From assembly GCA_049724395.1 (NCBI GenBank), contig JAUGWO010000072.1:1-44394 (forward strand): a stretch of 44,394 nucleotides of DNA. The letters run 5' to 3'. Positions within the stretch are counted from its first letter, which is position 1. Every line of letters begins with the position of its first letter. This DNA is from Spongospora subterranea f. sp. subterranea (Eukaryota > Endomyxa: Phytomyxea > Phytomyxea > Plasmodiophorida). The position numbers and the translations under genes are program-made. This document shows positions 11,021 through 20,502 of this stretch, piece after piece. The notes under the pieces are model-generated. The model ran no database searches and was not told the origin of the DNA. It saw only the letters and a program-made list of their open reading frames with translations.

Positions 11021-11489
11021 CAATGCCTCTTGAGCAATCGTGCTCAAAACAGCTTTTTATGGACTGAGCATGGATGTCCTCATTATGAATCGTTCGTCGT
11101 TCCTCGATGAGTAGGCGATACTTCTAAAAAGCACGAAGAAAAAAGATAGTCGCGGGTAAATGCAGGCTTTTTATCTCAGGCGCAATCACCGGAATAAAAA
11201 CAGGTGATTTGCTCACTGGAACTTCGGTGTGAGAAGTGGTCGAAGGTTGATGGCGCACTGGCTCATCATTGGCCTCGGGATTAGCGGCTTGATGGCCTGC
11301 AGGAATATCCGTTCGAGCCGTTTTGTAGAAAGAAAGAGGTTCGAAGTGGAACGAATAAAAGCAGATGCAAGAAATCGCACGTGAAATAACGTGTCGAGAA
11401 GAAAGACGGACGTGAAAGTGACGTTCAAGTGCTTGCGAAGCAAAACGTTTTATACTGGTGCCACACTGCAGGCAGGGGCTGCAGAACAA

Positions 11490-11740
11490 GGTTTTGGTAT
11501 TCTTTTCTGAAACTTGTTGGGCAAATGGCTTTGAGTCTCCTAGTTTGTGGGCAACTGGCTTTGCCCTTCTAATTGGTCGGCAACTGGCTCAGAACCTGCT
11601 TTTTTCGTTCCGCCAAGATGTGTCTGATTCCATGTTTGAAACCAAAGGGATCTTGTCTTGCCATTGTTGAAAGCAGGGAAATAACAAGCCAATCGATTTA
11701 GCGATTGGATAGTTAATCAGCACATGAACTGGTTTCACAT
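11490..11740 (-). pseudogene. Decayed paralogue of the 203-aa secreted protein gene (3' end)
   Basis: DNA from AGGTTTTGG onward aligns with the 3' end and 3' flank of the gene at 8,709. Shared features are the repeated AGCCAGTTGCC motif behind QLP, and a MARQDPFGFK segment matching KVQDPLGYK of the intact protein. The upstream match (VKPVHVL versus MNPVQLV) is in another frame, and no signal peptide remains. The AATAAA of the intact copy is altered here. It is a partial, frame-disrupted duplicate in the same orientation, about 2.8 kb away. Confidence 0.7.
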
Positions 11741-12614
11741 TTTGATGGATGCTGTATTGCGAGGACGACAATTATTATAACATCAGTTCATATATTCCTT
11801 TGTGGGCCTGTTAAAATTTCTTTCACATCAATTGCGATTCAAACTTCACTTATAAAAACTCGAATGTCTGTAGAAAACGGAACAATTGCTCAGGAGAAAC
11901 AGCACTGGAAACAGACAAGATGTTGTCAATTCCTTCCTGATCATATTCGTTGCGGGTCAACTGGGAAACACAGCCTCCCACTTGATAGAGAGCCAGTACT
12001 TCAAAAGGGACCTATCGCTGCCCAATTGGGCGTAAATTCAAGAGGTCGGCAGCATGAACAGCAAAGTGAAGAAAACGGACGAATCCCCGTGTGAAAAAAT
12101 CATGCTCTCTGCCAGGGACTCATTTGGACCTGAATGAATGTGGTTCTCAAGGTTGTGTTGTTCGTCATGAAATCGTGTATTTTCATACGTGCATTCTGGC
12201 AGCGTTTCAAAATTAGATGTCTAGACTTTGAGCTGGTGCATATGATCTTGTGCTCAAGAGCTATAAGCTTTTGCAAAAATGAACATTGGGTCAACCTAAG
12301 TCCAGTACGAGATTCGCAACCACCCGTGATACTGTGTCGGACGAGGGTGGTGAACATATATCGACAGTGGAGCGACACTGGGTTATGTTGGTCATGAAAG
12401 GCCGCGTGCATGTTTTCTGGTCGTGGGATTAACCTGGTGCTGGTGCCCGTCACAGGGCTGAGGAAGGGTTACCGGCTGGCGCTATCCTGGCGGCGGCTGG
12501 GCTCTGGAACTCTCTCTCATCGTACCTACACTTCATTTCCCCGGTCATTACAGGTCGCCTGCCAATCATTGCTGAGCGGGGGGCGGATCGTCTTCTCAGC
12601 CCCATCCTGCGGTC
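11741..12614. other. Intergenic, no gene seen
   Basis: Only short overlapping chance frames are present on both strands. The last 200 bases before 12,615 are GC-richer and probably form the promoter and leader of the EF-hand gene. Confidence 0.35.
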
Positions 12615-13052
12615 ATGAACGGCAATGGGGTTCTGTCCGACGAGCAGACAGTCGAGCTTCGTGAGGCCTTCCAGCTCTTCGACACCGATAAGAGCGGGTC
12701 GATTAGTATCGATGAAATCGGTGCTTTATTTAAAAATCTCAGCATGTTCCATTCCAAGGAGCAAATCACCCAAATGTTGGAGAATTTCGACGATAATGGG
12801 GATGGACAGATTGATTTCGAAGAATTCTGCTCGTTAATGGTGAAACCCTTGACCAGAGACATGACATTCGAGGCGGAGCTTCGTGAGGCGTTCAAGGTTT
12901 TTGATAAAGACGGTAATGGGTATATTGATGCGGCTGAGCTGATGAGTGTTCTGACCAACATCGGTGAGATCACGACTGAAGAGGAGATCGCCTCCATGAT
13001 TGCCGACGCCGATCTCAACGGAGATGGCAAGATGGATTGGGACGAATTCGTG
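12615..13052 (+). CDS. Calmodulin-like protein, four EF-hands (last exon not found)
   Basis: The 438-base exon encodes 146 aa from an ATG. All four calcium loops are canonical: residues 23-34 ([12 protein letters not shown]), 59-70 ([12 protein letters not shown]), 97-108 ([12 protein letters not shown]) and 133-144 ([12 protein letters not shown]). The spacing matches calmodulin (149 aa), including the central linker. The coding frame meets a strong donor (GTG|GTACGT) at 13,053 in phase 0. The residues read after that point do not resemble the family, so only the last few codons are missing in a short downstream exon that I could not place. Role: a cytosolic calcium sensor that binds target helices. 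Sequence differences from calmodulin ([21 protein letters not shown]) argue for a calmodulin-like paralogue or a troponin C-type protein instead of calmodulin itself. Confidence 0.9.
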
Positions 13053-13078
13053 GTACGTTCGGTGGTGATTGATATTGG

Positions 13079-13183
13079 CCACTACTTGACCTGGTCTAAC
13101 TCTGGTTCACTGACAGAAGGTGATGTCGTATTGAGGGCCAGTACAGCCCCCTTCTGCGTCTCAACCGCAGTCGGATTGCTAAT
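13079..13183 (+). ncRNA. Candidate structured RNA in the EF-hand intron (105-nt conserved core)
   Basis: This intronic block differs from its inverted duplicate (5,696-5,800) at only 2 of 105 positions, while both flanks have diverged clearly more. It contains two short predicted hairpins: GGGC-CAGTACA-GCCC and CTGCG-TCTCAAC-CGCAG. Upstream is CTGA closely followed by GTGATGT, a D'/C'-like pair. A full box C/D snoRNA is not convincing because the terminal C and D boxes are weak. It may be a snoRNA-like host-intron RNA or another element; the function is unknown. Confidence 0.3.
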
Positions 13184-13473
13184 TGATTCTCTCATCGTTG
13201 CTCTAATTCATTTATACGATTCGAATTCATCGTTGATTCTACTCATAAACATCCCCCTGTGTATTTTCTCTCTCGTCAATCGTTCTTTACACCCTTTCAT
13301 GGAAAGTTCTCCACCGTCCTTCTCCGGATTTTGAAGAACCGAAATCACGTCACTCGAACCGGGAAATGAGCACAAACTGCTGCGTCGCGAAACGGGGAAC
13401 ACGCAAATTGATCATATGCTTGTCGTCAATGACTGTCTTGTATTCTCTGAACCACCTGATCGGGTGATATCAT

Positions 13474-14034
13474 ATGATCAGTCATCAGCGAGTTCATGAG
13501 CCCAGAAATTCTGCTGATTCAGTCAATAATCGTTCCTCAACCATCAGCTCGGCCCCGCAAACCATCTTGAATCATGTCCCTCTAAACCGCACCAGATCGT
13601 GTCTATGGCGCTATCTAAAAGTGTGTTCGATCCAACAACGGCCGCCAATGATCCTCGTGGACCGGGCGCGATTCGGGTAATTATGGTTTTTACTGAACAC
13701 AATTAAATTCATTCTCTAACGTTTTAGCGGATTGATCGATCGATCAGGATTGGGGTCAGGTCGTGACGGTCGGCCCCTCGATCCCATCTCTACCAGGACG
13801 GCGGCGGCGGCGGCCATCTATGGCTTCGGGCTGAACCTCCTGATATCGCTGTCCGAGCTGGTCTTGCGTCCGGCGGCGATCGCCGGGCCAGTACGGCCCC
13901 TGAGCAGCTCGATGGACCCCCTGTGCGACTCGGGCAGCGGGTTGTCGGGCGGATTGACCTGGGCGCCGGCGCCAGCGCCGCCCTGGCCGTCGGCGATCGA
14001 ACCCCGGTTTCCGGCGCTGATCGGGAATGTGTGA
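13474..14034 (+). other. Possible plus-strand spliced transcript antisense to the PDE 3' end
   Basis: A good short intron is visible at 13,677-13,727 (51 bases, GTAATT ... CTAACGTTTTAG, with a CTAAC branch-like motif). Read one way, ATG at 13,605 gives MALSKSVFDPTTAANDPRG and stops at 13,766, a 36-aa product. Read another way, the frame open from 13,474 continues in phase across this intron to 14,034, overlapping the PDE last exon in antisense. Neither product is recognised and the second is low-complexity GC-rich sequence. It may also be the 3' end of the EF-hand transcript. Confidence 0.25.
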
Positions 14035-17000
14035 CAGCGACTGGAGTGTGACGCCATCGTGGTGGTGATTTGCGACTGGAGATAGTCGAGGGCGGCCGCT
14101 TTCCCATCACACTTCAGGGTGGTGAAATAGCGGCGCGTTCTGAGGATGATGTTGTGGTAGAGGTGGGCGACGCCCGGGAACAGCCGGGCGATCTCCTTCC
14201 AGAACGGTCTCAGCACGAAATCGATGAACGAGATCTGGAGCTGGGCGCGGTGCTGTTCGTTGTCAAGATCCATCATGAACGAGGCGACCGGAAGACCCAA
14301 CGCCGTTTCGGTCTCGGCCTGTTGACGGAACTCGGCACTGATCCGCTCTTCCCATTTGACGGCGATCGAGGTGTTGTAGCCCTGGGCGGACAGGTCCGAC
14401 GCGTGAACGATCGTCTTCACGAGCATGTTCTGGTCGACGAACGACTCGGGCAACAACAGCCCGATCCGGTCGTCCATCGAGTTGAGACGCCGATTGAACC
14501 CGATGTGCTTCGACATATCGGTGCCCAAGATCGCGTCTACGATCAGATCCTTCAGGGCACGTTTAGACGGCGGATCCAGATGTGCGAACGGGTCGATTGA
14601 CGACTCCTTCAAAACCTACACAGGTCGACAAGAGCTGATTAACCAATTGAAGTTGGTCTTTGTTTAAATCTACGAGTCATTTCTGAAATTTCGTTGAAAT
14701 ACTGTTTCTAAACAGTTTCGGAAACATGAGTGGGCCAAGGCCGTCGAGAAGAATGACAAACGATGTGCGGTCGCGGCGGAATCAAACGGAATCGAAAACA
14801 GGAGGGGCGAGGGTGTTGGGCGATCAACCAACCTTCATGAGACAGGAGGCGTGATAGTTCTCCAGGACGGATTTGCCATTGTATCGATTGGCCAGCTCGG
14901 AGTCGGTATTGATTTCGAACTGGTTCGTGTGTCCGGGGTGGTCGATATCATGGCCCAGCGACGCGATCATCACACCGAATATGCGATCCAGGCCCAACGT
15001 CGACCGAACGTCGTCATGTCGGCTACGATGGGCAAACGCAAATCAGCGTTGGCACAAAATGACAATTGCTCCCAGACTCATCTCGTGAACAAATTCGGAA
15101 AAGGAAAGTCTGAAAATTGGTCAAATTAAACTGATCGAAGACGAAATGTTCGAACAGTGGAATCGATCGGAATATTGGAATATCGATAGAGAGAAGAAGG
15201 GGATTTGTCGTGGAAAACAAAACACAGAATTGGAACGGAGGAGATTGCGGGTGAAAAACGGCGTCGTGATGGCGCTATTCGGTGCATGAGGAATCGGAGT
15301 GCGGGTGCGATTTACAGGATGAAGAGGTAGGTGGTGTGCATAACGGAGAAGGCGTGGCGGAAATTGTGGAAAGGGTGATCGTGATACTGGGAACGAATGG
15401 TCGGGATCAGGTTGGCCAGACACGATTCCCCGATCCGTTCGACCACGTCCAAGTTCCTCATCATCACCAGACACAGCGCGTCCAGCTCGGCGTCGTCGCA
15501 GGCGAACACGTCGATATCGACCGTGTCCAGCTGCTGTAGCGCCGAGATCTCGATTCGGGGGGACCGCAGCGGCGCCGGCGGCGCCGGCGGCACGATCACG
15601 ACCTTCTCGGGGCTCGATCTGGGGCTCTGCAACGGAGTCAGACCGCCATCGAACATCTCCAGGGAACGCGATGCCCGATGCGACAGGATCGATGCCTCGC
15701 AAGTGGAACTGGCCGGTTCCGATTCCGATCTGAAACACGAGAACCAATCGATCAACATTGACGCAATGCGGCTCGACAGCGACAAAGAAATCCCCAGCGT
15801 CGTCAAATAATTGTTGAACAAAAAATTCTGCACAGAGCAGAGTGAACCGTTTTCTAGAACTGCCGGGAAATGTCAAACCAGAAGCGGCGGACGAGGCAAA
15901 ACCAGTGGTCACCGTCGTTGTTGAATTATTGCAACGGCGAATTGAACAAGCTATGTTGTTGAGTGAAAAGAGTGTGGGTGAATGACCGGCCAAGATACGC
16001 CTCCATTAGGGAAAAGGCGCTAATATTGAGTCGGGTGGCGCGACGCGTCATCGACTCGGTGAAATGGGTCAGGAGGAAATCGCTCATCTCCAGACAGCAC
16101 TGATCCAGCAGGTCGGCCTCGTGCTCGCTGAACCCGGCCTCGTGGCCATTGCAGACCGGATCGAACGGTTCATCGTCGTCGACGCGATTGATCGCCACCA
16201 CGATCGCCACGACCTGACACCGCCGCCCCCAATCGATTAGCACTCGCGTTTTGTCGAAAACCGAAACCCACAAAACATAAACCGGGAAAAAAGTGATGGA
16301 GATGCGGTTCTGGCGATGAACCAGCCGACCTGAAGCGATCGATCGAATATCGGCTGGGCGACAATGTGGCGCATCGACGTGTCGGTGAAGGGATCGGCCG
16401 TCGGTTTGTACAGGCGGTGGGTCTGGACGTTGTTGACGGCGACGCTCTTCTTGCCCGATATGATCGTGCCCAGCAGGCCGGCATCGACCTGGTACGTTGG
16501 GCTCAGCGTCAGACCACCCGCGTCCTCGTCCAGCACCAGTGGCGCCAACACGTTGTCATGAACGTCCACCATCAGCGCGAGCATTCGCTCCGCCTTCATC
16601 AGTTGCTGCGACAATCAGATCGCTTCAGCCCAGATGTGGTGATATCACGATATCCAAATCCCTCAAATACGATCCCGAAAGTCATTGACAATTGCTGAAA
16701 TTGTGAAAATCCTGAATGGCTTACAAAATGAACAGAAAACCGAAAATCATCAAAATAATTCGTGAGAGCCGTCAGCCCATATTGGAAAGTGTTCTGGTTT
16801 TCGGAAAAAAATGGAACAACAGAGATGATAAACTGAAAAAGCGAACGAAATGTGGAATTGGCGATTTTGGGGCGACGACGTGAAACCGACGATGATCGAC
16901 CTGTGTAATCTGAAGGAACCGTTCAAGGGCGATATCGGGACGTGTGGCCCTGGTCTGGGATTGATTGCACTGGCGCCTCAGGTCCAACAGCCCATTCGCC

Positions 17001-17509
17001 TTCCGCACGTCGACCTCGATCTGCTGCCGCCGCCTCAGCTGGACGATATCTTCTTTGCACGCCTCGACCAGCGCCTTAACGCACCCGTTCGCCACCTCGT
17101 CCCACCGCTCGTTGCCCATCTCGGCCTCGATCAGCACCACGTGATCGGCGCGCCGCGACGGGCGGCTTTCGATCTCGGCGCTGATCTGCGTGTGGTTCGC
17201 TCCGACATTCACGGTCATCATTGGTCGATCGACGTCGTTCTCGACATCGCGAACCACGATTCGACAGTGCAACGGCGAACAAATCGACTCAATTCCCGAT
17301 TGCAATATCAAATACAGGTCGTTTGGTCGATCGGCCGATTTCAGCGATTGAAGAGCGCAAACCACGATCTGAAGGTACTTGACGTGTTGTTTGAGATCGC
17401 GCGACGATGACAACGACGGCGATTCCGTGAAGGGTGTGGGCGATGGGATGGCGTGAGATGTGGCCGACGATGGGATGGTCCTGAGCCGGGTCCAGAACGT
17501 GTTGAACAT
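13818..17509 (-). CDS. Cyclic-nucleotide phosphodiesterase with two GAF domains, 833 aa, six exons
   Basis: Six exons fit with GT-AG borders and matching phases: 17,509-16,901; 16,605-16,330; 16,213-15,999; 15,729-15,316; 15,022-14,833; 14,615-13,818. They total 2,502 bases. The product hydrolyses cAMP and/or cGMP. A divergent GAF-A spans about residues 65-170. GAF-B (about 205-350) contains VVAIVVAINRVDD and FSEHEADLLDQC, a partial NKFDE-type motif. A low-complexity linker follows. The catalytic domain has HNFRHAF (about 488), HDIDHPGHTN (about 529), TDMSKH (about 600), HASDLS (about 639) and LQISFIDF with the purine-binding Gln. These include the metal-binding His and Asp residues. The length matches PDE5/6/11-type enzymes, yet HDIDHPG resembles PDE4, PDE8, PDE9 and kinetoplastid enzymes. 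The start at 17,509 is the first ATG after an in-frame stop; an upstream exon is possible. The C-terminus is Gly/Ala/Pro-rich. Confidence 0.9.
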
Positions 17510-19002
17510 CTGGGGAGGCGGGCGGGGGCTCGGCCTGGCGATTCACAACCTCTCTGAAATTGACCTTGGAGAGGCGCCGTCACAACTCGATCATTTCTCT
17601 TGTGGGGCAGGGCCACCTTTAACGATCCCACCGATCGAATATCAGTACCGCCATCCCTCATCCCGATCCGAGATCCCCCGACACCGCTCGTGGGAATATG
17701 ATCTAGCGCCACCCCAATGGCACAGAACAGATGCTAAAGGCAACGCCGAATGGACGGATTCGGTGTGGGTTTTATCGGCGATCGGTTCTCGACCTCCTGT
17801 TGCGATCAGGATATTGTTCTGGACAGTTGTCCATCACCCAATATATTAAACAAAGTATTGTGATTCTTTCACGTTTTGACATATTTGTGGCAGCTGTGGT
17901 CGCCCTTAAAAGGTCCTTAAAATTGACATCGACACCAAAACATCCATGTTCTGACGGAATTTGGCTGGGCTTTGGCGAAAAACGGGGAAACTCTTAGGTA
18001 CCGACCGTTGTCGGGGACGAATTGAGACAAGGTAGCGCCATAATATTGGGTGAATCTCGGGGCGGACACGTTCGATATCTACAGGCGATCATCACATGAT
18101 CTGGCTCATCTGGGAAATGATTCGACACCGTTTCGGCTGAGTCGATTTCCGATGCGATGAACAGACATGAAAGGGCCAAGGTCAGATTGGATCGCATAAC
18201 CAGTGGATCAGACATATATATCAACACATTGAGCTCATCCGAAACCAACCAATTGGTGTCGGATGAAGTAGTGTGATCATATATCGCCAACAACGCTGTT
18301 TCATGCGCTCGAACCCGAGCTGGAGATTGATAGGTCCATCTAAGAAAGGTCAGATCAGGGCGATTGACAGCCCAACCTTCACCGATTCCGATTTCTCCCA
18401 AAAAAAATATGTGTCCTGGGCAAATCTGGGTTTATGAAAGTTTTAGAGTCTGTTCCAAAAGATGATAATATGCCGCTTTTAGGAATCAAATCTGATGGTG
18501 AACTGATATATTTGAACCTGACAAGTGAAAAAATAAATGAAAGGGTGATACTGACCAGGACGAGCTGTTCATTTCCATTGACAACACAGAGTTCGACCGT
18601 AGCACCCAGACTGGATTCATTTTTGTTTGGAGTTCGGCTTGGTTGGCACTATAAGGTGCTGAAACCGTGTCGGGGGGGGGGGGGGGGCGTTCGGGTACCT
18701 TTGGCGTTTTCCAGCAGCATTGAACTCAGGTTGTGTTTAAGTCATCGCCAGATACACTCTTCGGTAGCGATTTGATCGCACAGGACCTTAAGAAAAGGTG
18801 GATCCAATTGGAGTTCTCTGATAAGGCGGTTGTTTCAGTGACTACCGAGTAAAACTGATACAATGGAAATAGGTAAACAATAGTTAACCAAACATTGATG
18901 GCGATTTTATCAGAAGGGATTTAGGTCCGATCACGACTTTCGAGCAGCGAATCCGACAGCGGGCAGCATAGATTCGGTGAACTTTGAAGTCGTGTGTCTT
19001 AC
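17510..19002. other. PDE upstream region and unassigned stretch
   Basis: 17,510-17,993 is the likely promoter and leader of the PDE gene. A 135-aa minus-strand frame (18,401-17,994) and a plus-strand frame at 18,434-18,775 are open but match nothing known, and neither has good support. A run of 16 G at 18,672-18,687 breaks the region. A candidate minus-strand acceptor (CTTGTCAG) lies near 18,520, but the frame after it closes quickly. Confidence 0.25.
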
Positions 19003-19272
19003 CAAATTCAGAGCACAGACGAATTGGTGGCGATCCTCTGGCGTTCAACAAAAATTGCCAATCTGTTCGGTCGGAAGGAATGAGAGTGGGAGAGATCACC
19101 ACTGGACCCTGTTCAAGATCATACACTAAAGTGGCTTTACAGGGGGCGTGGAAGTGGGAAGTGGTCTCGGTGCGAACGGCACGTGATACGACGCGGGCGG
19201 CGGTGGAGGATTTGGCGGGCGGCAGTGGAGGATTTGGCGGGCGGCAATGGGTCTGATCAGTCGGGTATCCAT
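19003..19272 (-). other. Candidate small minus-strand exons upstream of CDC25
   Basis: An ATG at 19,272 sits in a perfect Kozak context (GCCACCATGG) and opens a Pro-rich frame (MDTRLIRPIAARQILHC...). A CCT|GTAAAG donor and a CTTGAACAG acceptor 32 bases later would join it in phase to GPVVISPTLIPSDRTDWQF and onward, ending at a good donor (G|GTAAGA) at 19,002. A 32-base intron is far shorter than the 116-295 base introns of the PDE gene, and no further exon was found. The frame crosses a tandem repeat, so it may be chance. Confidence 0.2.
19195..19255. repeat. GC-rich tandem repeat, about 24 bp unit
   Basis: Two full copies and a partial copy of a unit containing GGCGGTGGAGGATTTGGC lie in the region upstream of CDC25. 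Confidence 0.7.
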
Positions 19273-19605
19273 GGTGGCGAGTCTCCAGGTGAAACTCTGG
19301 TCCATCCCGTGGGGCGCCACCGCCTCCCACCTCCCCGATCGCCACGTAATCGGTTGTGGTCGCGCGCTCTATCGCCGTCACCGCCTTCTGCCTGTATCGT
19401 ATTGGCGGCCTTGACGATACACTGATCGCCCGTGGGCCCATCCCAGCTATTACTGTCTTGTAGCGTTGACGGGGTTGGAGTCGCGATCCCCCCCACTCCC
19501 TTCTCCGATAACGGTGACCAGCACGCCCTATACGACTGTGCGAACACACGACAGCGTCCTTGACCGTAACAAAAGTGCCCAAGAGGCCCAGTCAGGGGCA
19601 TTCGT

Positions 19606-19614
19606 TATATATAA
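19606..19614 (+). promoter_or_regulatory. TATA-like element of the CDC25 gene
   Basis: TATATATAA lies 88-96 bases upstream of the CDC25 ATG, in otherwise GC-rich sequence. Position and composition suit a core promoter with a leader of about 60 bases. Confidence 0.4.
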
Positions 19615-19701
19615 CCCCCTTCTATCGCCGGAATAAGATCACCTATAGCGTACCCCAGCCCCACCCTCATACCAATATCCGGTAACGGTTATCTGCCCAA
19701 C

Positions 19702-20502
19702 ATGATGTTCTCTTCGCCCGTTTTCCAGGCCGGATCAAAGTCGCTCATCGCCAAAGTCGGCAAGACATCGCCCGACCCAACCCCGAAGAAGCTCACATTT
19801 CGCCAAAGGAAACCGGGCAGTCCCCCGATCAGGAAGATCCAGAACCTGTGCATATCATCGCCGGCATCGGAAGTGTTCCTAACTCCATCACCCGACGCGC
19901 TATCCTCCAAGCTGCTGCTACCGATCCTGCCCACCTCCAAGACGACCCCGTTCATATCCTGCGACACTGTCGCTGCACTTCTCGCTGGCAAGTATCGCCA
20001 CACCATATCCGAGTACCTCATCCTGGATTGCCGATACGCGTACGAGCACGAAGGCGGTCGCATACCTGATGCCGTTCCGGTCAATCGTCACGATGCTCTG
20101 GCCCGGCTATATTCGTCACTATCGCTGTCGCCAAACCCCAATCTCGTCATCATATTTCATTGTGAATTCAGCCAAAATCGTGCCCCGCAGACGTTCCACG
20201 CTTTCCGAACATTGGACAGGGAATCGAACAACTATCCGGCGCTATCGTTCCCGCAGATGTTCATCATGGAGGGCGGGTATTGCTCGTTCTTCGAGAAACA
20301 CAGCGTCCTATGCCGGCCGAATAGCTATGTCACCATGTTCGACCCCACCCTGAAAAAGCTGTGGCGAAAAGAGATCATCGAGTGCAGGAAATCGTGGTCC
20401 AAGAAGAAACCGGATTCTGTTCCCGTTCGCGATTCGTCATCGTTCAAAAGGTTCACATTCTCATCTCCTATCGCGTGTTCTCCACCCATCACCGTTGATT
20501 AG
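19702..20502 (+). CDS. CDC25-type dual-specificity phosphatase, 266 aa, intronless
   Basis: A single open exon from ATG to TAG. The catalytic rhodanese-like domain covers about residues 85-235. It starts with YLILDCRYAYEHEGGRIPDA (family: DCRYPYEFEGGHI). The active-site loop is HCEFSQNR, with nucleophile Cys154 and Arg160 in the CX5R pattern, then NYPALSFPQMFIMEGGY, which matches the conserved YP-MYILKGGY region. The C-terminal KKLWRKEI tail corresponds to the basic end of CDC25. The enzyme removes inhibitory Thr/Tyr phosphates from cyclin-dependent kinases to trigger cell-cycle entry. The N-terminal regulatory part is only about 80 residues, against several hundred in vertebrates, but it is dense in S/T-P sites (SPDPTPKK, SPPIRK, TPSPD) typical of CDK feedback control. 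The reverse-strand frames across it are shadows. Confidence 0.93.
   Translation: MMFSSPVFQAGSKSLIAKVGKTSPDPTPKKLTFRQRKPGSPPIRKIQNLCISSPASEVFLTPSPDALSSKLLLPILPTSKTTPFISCDTVAALLAGKYRHTISEYLILDCRYAYEHEGGRIPDAVPVNRHDALARLYSSLSLSPNPNLVIIFHCEFSQNRAPQTFHAFRTLDRESNNYPALSFPQMFIMEGGYCSFFEKHSVLCRPNSYVTMFDPTLKKLWRKEIIECRKSWSKKKPDSVPVRDSSSFKRFTFSSPIACSPPITVD

Noticed and set aside
13053-13334. Continuation of the EF-hand reading frame to 239 residues
   Set aside because: Family resemblance stops exactly at a GTACGT donor, and the extension is the intron that is also present in the inverted copy.
14070-14600. 176-aa plus-strand frame in the PDE region
   Set aside because: It is the antisense of the PDE last exon, which has clear family motifs.
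15121-15993. 290-aa minus-strand frame crossing PDE exon 4
   Set aside because: It is in a different frame from the conserved catalytic motifs and crosses predicted introns.
16850-17410. 186-aa plus-strand frame
   Set aside because: It is the antisense of PDE exon 1, open because of GC-rich codon use.
17513-17712. Extra upstream exon of the PDE gene
   Set aside because: The only good donor (AAG|GTCAAT) would join out of phase with the GAF-A exon.
17994-18401. 135-aa minus-strand frame as a gene
   Set aside because: There is no ATG near its start, no family motif and no supporting splice sites.
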